The notes beneath the pieces were generated by a model, which searched no databases, was not told the DNA's origin, and was given only the letters and a program-made list of their open reading frames with translations. A stretch of 38,494 nucleotides of DNA from NCBI GenBank assembly GCA_003719395.1, contig RHMC01000058.1:1-38494 (forward strand). Direction: 5' to 3'. Positions 33,869 to 38,494 of this stretch are shown piece after piece. Made by a program: the position numbers and the translations under genes. The stretch's first letter is position 1. The number at the start of each line of letters is the position of its first letter. Source of the stretch: Streptomyces altiplanensis. Lineage in GTDB: Bacteria; Actinomycetota; Actinomycetes; Streptomycetales; Streptomycetaceae.

Positions 33869-34384
33869 TTACTGGCCGCCGTCGAGCCGGCGCAGGGCCG
33901 CGACGGCTCGATCGGTGATGTCCTCGGGGGTGCCGGAGACGTCCACGGACACGCCCGCCTCGTCCTCCTGGAGCGGCTCCAGGGTGGCGTACTGCGAATC
34001 CAGCAGGGCGGTGGGCATGAAGTGGCCCCTGCGCTCCCGCATCCGCTCCTCGATCAGCTCCCGGTCGCCCGTGAGGTGCAGGAACACGGCGCCGGGGGCG
34101 GCCGCCCGCAGCCGGTCGCGGTAGGACCGCTTGAGCGCGGAGCTGCTCACGACGCCGCCGAGCCCGGCTCTGCCGTGCGCCCACCGGCCGATCGAGTCGA
34201 GCCAGGGCCACCGGTCCGAGTCGTCCAGCGGGGTGCCGGCGGACATCTTGGCGATGTTGGCAGGGGGGTGGAAGTCGTCACCCTCGGCGTACGGGACGCC
34301 GAGCCGTTCGGCGAGCAGGGGACCGATGGTGGTCTTGCCGGTCCCTGCCACGCCCATCACCACGACGACGTGGGGGCTGTTCAT
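33869..34384 (-). CDS. gntK: Gluconokinase
   Basis: The 171-residue product begins MNSPHVVVVMGVAGTGKTTIG with the Walker A loop at 11-18. GDDFHPPANIAKMSAGTPLDDSDRWPWL, SSSALKRSYRDRLR and ERRGHFMPTALLDSQ(Y)ATLE are the diagnostic stretches of the short GntK family. It phosphorylates D-gluconate to 6-phosphogluconate for the pentose phosphate pathway. First gene of the gntK-gntP operon. Its promoter region shares the inverted repeats of the divergent GntR gene. Confidence 0.96.
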   Translation of the reverse strand: MNSPHVVVVMGVAGTGKTTIGPLLAERLGVPYAEGDDFHPPANIAKMSAGTPLDDSDRWPWLDSIGRWAHGRAGLGGVVSSSALKRSYRDRLRAAAPGAVFLHLTGDRELIEERMRERRGHFMPTALLDSQYATLEPLQEDEAGVSVDVSGTPEDITDRAVAALRRLDGGQ

Positions 34385-34444
34385 GAGTCGAGTGCCTCGC
34401 TGTCTTCTTCGACATCGGTCCGTCGCGCTACTGAAACCTATTAG

Positions 34445-34483
34445 GTACGACGTATTCAAGAGCCTGTGACATAAACGTCGTAC
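34445..34483. promoter_or_regulatory. Paired inverted-repeat operators between gntK and gntR
   Basis: GTACGACGT (34445-34453) and its exact complement ACGTCGTAC (34475-34483) are centred 30 bp apart, close to three helical turns. The left copy is also an internal palindrome, TACG-A-CGTA. This is the arrangement expected for two GntR dimers on the divergent control region. Confidence 0.7.
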
Positions 34484-34519
34484 TTTTTGTTCCCCAGAGG
34501 TGCCCCGTACGCTGACCCC

Positions 34520-35221
34520 ATGACCAACCAGGCCCGGGGACTGCACGCCCAGCTGCTGGAAAGCCTCGGTCCCGCGATCACCGCCGGTGAGTACCCGCCC
34601 GGCAGCGTGCTGCGTACGGACGAGCTCGCCCAGCGCTTCGACGTCTCGCGCACGGTGGTCCGCGAGGCGGTCCGGGTCCTGGAGTCGATGCACCTGGTGG
34701 AGTCCCGGCGCCGGGTGGGCGTGACCGTGCGTCCCACCGAGGAGTGGAACGTCTACGACCCGCAGGTCATCCGCTGGCGGCTGGCCGGCGCCGACCGCCC
34801 CCGCCAGCTGCGCTCCCTGACCGTCCTGCGCTCCGCCGTGGAGCCGGTGGCCGCCGGACTCGCCGCGCAGTTCGCGACCCCGGAGCAGTGCGCGGAGCTC
34901 ACCGGGCGCGCACTCGGCATGGTCGCCACCTCGCGCGGCCGGCAGCTCGACGCGTACCTCGTGCACGACATCGCCTTCCACCGCGTCGTACTGCGTGCAT
35001 CGGGCAATGAGATGTTCGCCCGGCTCGGCGACGTGGTGGCGGAGGTCCTCAGCGGACGCACCCGGCACCAGGTGATGTTCGAGGATCCGGACCCCGCGGC
35101 CGTCACGCTGCACGTCCAAGTCGCCGAAGCCGTAAGGGAGGGCGACGCGGTACGGGCCGAACGGCTCACTCGCGAGATTGCCGTCGGGGCTCTCCAGGAA
35201 CTCGACGTTCTCGCCCCGTGA
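34520..35221 (+). CDS. gntR: GntR/FadR-subfamily (FCD) regulator of gluconate genes
   Basis: The 233-residue product begins MTNQARGLHAQLLESLGPAITAG. The N-terminal winged helix has LRTDELAQRFDVSRTVVREAVRVLESMHLVESRRRVG. The C-terminal FCD domain has a metal-type pocket with HDIAFHRVVLRASGN and later His in TRHQVMF and LHVQVAEAV. It is divergent from gntK-gntP and is predicted to repress them and itself through the paired inverted repeats, released by gluconate or 6-phosphogluconate (known for GntR relatives). The symbol is assigned from context. Confidence 0.92.
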   Translation: MTNQARGLHAQLLESLGPAITAGEYPPGSVLRTDELAQRFDVSRTVVREAVRVLESMHLVESRRRVGVTVRPTEEWNVYDPQVIRWRLAGADRPRQLRSLTVLRSAVEPVAAGLAAQFATPEQCAELTGRALGMVATSRGRQLDAYLVHDIAFHRVVLRASGNEMFARLGDVVAEVLSGRTRHQVMFEDPDPAAVTLHVQVAEAVREGDAVRAERLTREIAVGALQELDVLAP

Positions 35222-35283
35222 TGCACCCGTAATGTCCGCCTCATTATCCTTTTCTTTGCTTTAAATCAACTCTCCGGTCACTC

Positions 35284-35320
35284 TTGACGCTTGTATGTCC
35301 GACCTCCGAGCATTCTCCGC
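35284..35320 (+). promoter_or_regulatory. Promoter region of the FadR-type regulator
   Basis: The AT-rich 99-bp gap after gntR holds TTGACG (35284-35289) and a CATTCT element (35311-35316) right before the ATG at 35321, with no ribosome site. The message may be leaderless. TTGTATGTCCGAC (35291-35303) resembles half of an FCD-type operator. Confidence 0.35.
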
Positions 35321-36058
35321 ATGGTCTTGTCAGACAGCCGGACAGGTGGCGGCGCACCCCGGCGCATCAGCGCGATGGAAGCCGTCCTCACCCACCTCCG
35401 GGACGCGATAGAGCGGGGAGAGCTCGCCGTCGGTGAGAAACTTCCCACGGAGGCGGAGCTCGGCAAGCGCTTCGAGGTCAGCCGCTCCGTCGTGCGGGAG
35501 GCCCTGCGCGCCCTCCAGGCGCTCGGCCTCACGGTGTCCCGGGCCGGCAAGGGCACGTACGTCGCGGCGAGCGGGCCCGACCAGAATCCGGTCTTCGGCG
35601 CGTACTCCTCCCGCGACCTGCTCGAAGTGCGGCGGCATGTCGAAATCCCCGTCGCGGGTTACGCTGCTCTTCGGCGGACGCAGGACGATGTCGACCTGCT
35701 GACGCATCTGATCGGGAAGATGGAGCAGGAGTCCGATCCCGCCGCCTGGGTGTCGCTGGACACGCTCTTCCACACCTGTGTCGCACAGGCTTCGGGCAAT
35801 CCTGTCTTCCGCAAGATCATCGAAGAGATCAGGGACGCCCTCGCCCGGCAGTCCACCTTCCTGAACCAGCTCGGGGACCGGCGACGCCAGTCGGACCTCG
35901 AGCACCGGGCCCTCGTGGACGCCATCGTCCGCGGCTCCGAGGGGGCGGCCGTACAGGCGATGGCCGCCCACCTCGAACACGTCGAGATCACTCTTCACGC
36001 GATCGTGCGGCCCGGCGCCGCACTCCCCCCAAATGAAGGCGAAAAAATTCATGAGTGA
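35321..36058 (+). CDS. GntR/FadR-subfamily (FCD) regulator
   Basis: The 245-residue product begins MVLSDSRTGGGAPRRISAMEAVLTHLRDAIERGEL. The winged helix contains LPTEAELGKRFEVSRSVVREALRALQALGLTVSRAGKGTYV. The FCD ligand domain contains LLEVRRHVEIPVAGYAA, LDTLFHTCVAQASGN and LEHRALVDAI with the expected Asp/His metal ligands. An upstream TTG (35291) is a less likely start. Its 3' end overlaps the permease start, so the two are coupled and the regulator probably senses the permease substrate or its catabolite. Confidence 0.92.
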   Translation: MVLSDSRTGGGAPRRISAMEAVLTHLRDAIERGELAVGEKLPTEAELGKRFEVSRSVVREALRALQALGLTVSRAGKGTYVAASGPDQNPVFGAYSSRDLLEVRRHVEIPVAGYAALRRTQDDVDLLTHLIGKMEQESDPAAWVSLDTLFHTCVAQASGNPVFRKIIEEIRDALARQSTFLNQLGDRRRQSDLEHRALVDAIVRGSEGAAVQAMAAHLEHVEITLHAIVRPGAALPPNEGEKIHE

Positions 36059-37511
36059 CCGCACTCTGTCTGCGGCCCCGGCCGGTCCCGCCGACCCCGT
36101 GTCGACATCCCCACATGTCGACGCGGGTGACGAGGGTTACAGCAAGGACCTCAAGTCCCGCCACATCAACATGATCGCCATCGGCGGAGCGATAGGCACC
36201 GGCCTGTTCCTGGGCGCGGGCGGCCGCATGGCAGGCGCGGGTCCGTCCCTGGCCATCGCCTACGCGATCTGCGGCGTCTTCGCCTTCTTCGTCGTCCGTG
36301 CGCTGGGTGAGCTGGTCCTCTACCGCCCGTCCTCCGGCGCCTTCGTGTCGTACGCCCGTGAGTTCATGGGGGAGAAGGGCGCCTTCGCGGCGGGCTGGCT
36401 GTACTTCCTCAACTGGTCGACCACCGCTGTGGCCGACATCACGGCCGCCGCGACCTACGCCCACTTCTGGGCCATGTTCAGCGACGTGCCCCAGTGGATC
36501 CTCGCCCTGATCGCCCTCGCCGTCGTCCTCACCGCGAACCTGATCTCGGTGAAGTACTTCGGCGAGATGGAGTTCTGGTTCGCGATCATCAAGGTCGCCG
36601 CCCTGGTGGTCTTCATGGCCATCGGCATCTACCTCGTCGTCACCCAGCACCAGCTCGACGGCCACACCCCGGGCTTCTCCACCGTCAGCGACGGCGGCGG
36701 CCTGTTCCCGGTCGGCATGCTGCCGATGCTCCTGGTCATCCAGGGCGTCGTCTTCGCATACGCCTCGGTCGAGCTGTGCGGCGTCGCCGCGGGCGAGACC
36801 AAGAACCCCGAGAAGATCATGCCGAAGGCGATCAACTCGATCATGTGGCGCGTCGGCCTGTTCTACGTCGGTTCGGTCGTCCTGCTCGCGCTGCTGCTCC
36901 CGTACACGGCGTACTCCGGCGACGAGAGCCCCTTCGTCACCGTCATGAACAAGCTCGGCGTCCCCGGCGCCGCCGACGTGATGAACCTCGTCGTGCTGAC
37001 GGCGGCCCTCTCCAGCCTGAACTCCGGTCTGTACTCCACCGGCCGCATCCTGCGCTCCATGGCGCTGGCGGGCTCCGCGCCGAAGTTCACGGGCCGCATG
37101 AACAAGGGCCAGGTCCCGTACGGCGGCATCCTGCTCACCGCCGGCTTCGGCGTCCTCGGCGTCGGCCTCAACTACGTCATGCCCGGCGAGGCCTTCGAGA
37201 TCGTCCTCAACTTCGCGTCGATCGGCATCCTCGGCACCTGGGGAATGATCATGTTGTGCTCGCTGCTCTTCTGGCGCCGCGCCCGGGAAGGCAAGGTCAC
37301 CCGCCCCTCCTACCAGCTGCCCTGGGCCCCGTACACGCAGATCGTCACGCTGGTCTTCCTCGCCAGCGTCGTCGTCCTGATGTGGTGGGGCGGCGGCATC
37401 GGCCGGACGACCGTGACGTGCCTCCCGCTGATCGCGGCGGCCCTGGTCGGCGGCTGGTTCGTGGTCCGCAAGCGGGTCGACACGATCGCGGCGGAGCGCA
37501 AGGGTCTCTAG
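36051..37511 (+). CDS. Amino-acid permease of the AnsP/GabP type (APC superfamily)
   Basis: The 486-residue product begins MSDRTLSAAPAGPADPV. SKDLKSRHINMIAIGGAIGTGLFLGAGG is the signature of the amino-acid transporter (AAT) family, and FAYASVELCGVAAGETKNPEKIMPKAINSIMWRVGLFY the central conserved stretch. It has about 12 transmembrane helices. L-asparagine or 4-aminobutyrate permeases are the closest types by eye. An ATG at 36033 could add six residues (MKAKKF). I prefer 36051, which overlaps the regulator stop by 8 bp, with GAAGG upstream. It converges with, and overlaps by 4 bp, the final TetR gene. Confidence 0.93.
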   Translation: MSDRTLSAAPAGPADPVSTSPHVDAGDEGYSKDLKSRHINMIAIGGAIGTGLFLGAGGRMAGAGPSLAIAYAICGVFAFFVVRALGELVLYRPSSGAFVSYAREFMGEKGAFAAGWLYFLNWSTTAVADITAAATYAHFWAMFSDVPQWILALIALAVVLTANLISVKYFGEMEFWFAIIKVAALVVFMAIGIYLVVTQHQLDGHTPGFSTVSDGGGLFPVGMLPMLLVIQGVVFAYASVELCGVAAGETKNPEKIMPKAINSIMWRVGLFYVGSVVLLALLLPYTAYSGDESPFVTVMNKLGVPGAADVMNLVVLTAALSSLNSGLYSTGRILRSMALAGSAPKFTGRMNKGQVPYGGILLTAGFGVLGVGLNYVMPGEAFEIVLNFASIGILGTWGMIMLCSLLFWRRAREGKVTRPSYQLPWAPYTQIVTLVFLASVVVLMWWGGGIGRTTVTCLPLIAAALVGGWFVVRKRVDTIAAERKGL

Positions 37512-38320
37512 GACGTGACTTTGCGGGCGTGCCCGCGATCACCGGACGGGCTGAAGTCGCCGGACGACTTCAGCGTCCGGCGTTCGAGCCCCGGTGGGGA
37601 AACGGGCGGGACAGGGCGGAGAACCGCCCCCAGCCGGGCCTCCGCCGCCGCCAGCACCATCTCCAGCGCCGCCGGATACCCACTGCGCCCCATCTCCGCC
37701 ACCAGCACCCGCGCGGTCGCGGCGATGTGCGGATGGCTGTCCTCCGGCAGCCGCGCGTACGTCCCTCGCCAGGCCCGCTCCTCCGCCTCCCGCGCCCCCG
37801 CCGGCAGTCGCGATCGTCGCCGCGTCCAGCGCCGCGAACGACAGCGTCTGGTCCACGAAGACGTGGTAGATCCGCACCGCCTCGGTGTCCGGGAACCCGG
37901 CCCGGCGCAGGATGCCCAGGATCGTCTCCACCGCCCGGATCTCGTTCGCCCGCCCCGTCACCCGCGCGCACGTCAGCATCGCCGCCTGCGGATGCGCCTG
38001 GTAGTCGGCGTGCATCGCCAGCCCCAGCGTGCGCAGGTCGGCGCGCCATTCGCCGCTCGGCCGAAAGCGCCGCAGCGTACGCCCGATGAGCTCGTCGCGA
38101 CCGCGAGCAGCAGATCATCGGTGTCCCGGAAGTACCGGTAGAGCGCACTCGGATCGGCCCCCAGCGACGCACCGAGCCGCCGCACCGTCAGCGCCGCCGC
38201 CCCGTGCTCCCCAATCAGCCGCAGCGCGGTGTCCACGATCAGCCGCTCCGACAGGACCGTGCCCTGCTTGGTGGGACGCCTGCGCCGGCGGGCCCGCTCC
38301 GCCACCACTCGCTCACTCAT
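37508..38320 (-). CDS. TetR/AcrR family regulator, two frameshifts
   Basis: Reconstructed as about 270 residues from the ATG at 38320: MSERVVAERARRRRRPTKQGTVLSERLIVDTALRLIGE, helix-turn-helix VRRLGASLGADPSALYRYFRDTDDLL. One base is missing near 38095-38102 (GTCGCGACGAG should read on as DELIGRTLRRFRPSGEW), after which AMHADYQAHPQAAMLTCARVTGRANEIRAVETILGILRRAGFPDTEAVRIYHVFVDQTLSFAALDA follows. A second break near 37806-37812 leads to REAEERAWRGTYARLPEDSHPHIAATARVLVAEMGRSGYPAALEMVL. The tail extends to a TAG overlapping the permease stop. Target unknown; the divergent partial gene at 38422 is a candidate. Confidence 0.82.
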
Positions 38321-38337
38321 GCGCGCACCTTACGACA

Positions 38338-38352
38338 ACACCGTTGACGTGT
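38338..38352. promoter_or_regulatory. Weak dyad in the TetR-upstream region
   Basis: ACAC-CGTTGAC-GTGT is a 4-bp dyad 18 bp before the leftward TetR start and 70 bp before the rightward gene. TTGACG within it could be a rightward -35. Short and uncertain. Confidence 0.25.
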
Positions 38353-38421
38353 GGAGCCCCCGGAGAGTTCGATGTGCCGCCGGCGGGGCCGACGGACGAG
38401 CCCCCCGGCGAAGGAGCGACC

Positions 38422-38494
38422 ATGACGGTTTCACCCACCTCCCCCCGCGGTGGCCCGCCCCCACTCGAGCACCCGCCGGCCGACCCGCCGGCCG
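38422..38494 (+). CDS. Start of an unidentified gene, truncated by window end
   Basis: An ATG at 38422 is preceded by the good ribosome site AAGGAG 5 bp upstream and opens MTVSPTSPRGGPPPLEHPPADPPA, still open at the window edge. The Pro-rich start resembles the cytoplasmic N-terminus of many MFS or other membrane proteins, but 24 codons do not allow identification. It is divergent from the TetR gene, which is the usual arrangement for a regulated exporter or enzyme. Confidence 0.5.
   Translation, partial: MTVSPTSPRGGPPPLEHPPADPPA

Noticed and set aside
31683..34211. Long leftward open frame of over 800 codons across the pseudogene, gntP and gntK
   Set aside because: It is an Arg/Pro/Gly-rich shadow frame, opposite or out of phase with clear genes; no domain is readable in it.
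32579..34444. Long rightward open frame antisense to gntP and gntK
   Set aside because: Composition (His/Arg/Asp-rich, no family motif) is that of the antisense of a high-GC gene; gntP and gntK are unambiguous.

Overview
The window is GC-rich, densely coding actinobacterial chromosome, almost certainly Streptomyces or a close relative. Evidence: strong G/C bias at third codon positions, many TetR, GntR and SARP-type regulators, a SoxR with its four cysteines, an AfsR-like regulator, and typical streptomycete neighbourhoods (NamZ/DUF1343, GntK-GntP-GntR, a solitary periplasmic-type binding protein without signal peptide). I see no tRNA, rRNA, CRISPR array, insertion sequence, prophage or attachment site.

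Layout. 1-1008: 3' truncated family-1 glycosyltransferase. 1164-3461: cysteine hydrolase and a coupled pair of NAD(P)H oxidoreductases, divergent from an AfsR-like SARP (3612-6817). 6840-10237: PEP-mutase/ICL-type lyase with a short overlapping upstream ORF, a solitary solute-binding protein, a winged-helix regulator and a TetR. 10311-14608: acyl-CoA dehydrogenase, D-2-hydroxyacid dehydrogenase, YiaA-like membrane protein, a TetR and a MaoC hydratase sharing an exact 16-bp operator, and SoxR. 14725-18144: zinc-ribbon protein, MHS-type MFS transporter, Tat-exported NamZ muramidase. 18316-24789: a fatty-acid type locus (SDR, acyl-CoA ligase, TetR; convergent acyl-CoA dehydrogenase and aminoglycoside-phosphotransferase-like kinase; MBL hydrolase), with an identical 13-bp motif before both arms. 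24889-26569: His-rich metal-binding protein, two DUF202 membrane proteins, Nudix hydrolase. 26690-32300: FAD dehydrogenase, ASCH protein, a two-gene operon (helical-repeat-like protein plus APC permease) behind a DasR-like box, and the relic of a sulfite-oxidase-type molybdopterin oxidoreductase. 32438-37511: gluconate kinase and permease with their GntR, then a FadR-type GntR coupled to an amino-acid permease. 37508-38494: TetR and the first codons of a rightward gene.

Two themes stand out. (a) The kinase + acyl-CoA dehydrogenase + SDR + acyl-CoA ligase set resembles a split, regulated version of mammalian ACAD10/ACAD11 and of the Pseudomonas levulinate (lva) pathway, which suggests catabolism of 4-hydroxy acids through a phosphorylated acyl-CoA. 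(b) About twenty genes are broken by single-base indels, often in C or G runs, while the protein sequence continues perfectly in another frame. That pattern fits an unpolished long-read assembly rather than mass gene decay. Only the molybdopterin oxidoreductase relic (31675-32300) and perhaps the 55-codon ORF at 7628-7795 look truly degenerate. Coordinates of split genes are given for the whole reconstructed gene.
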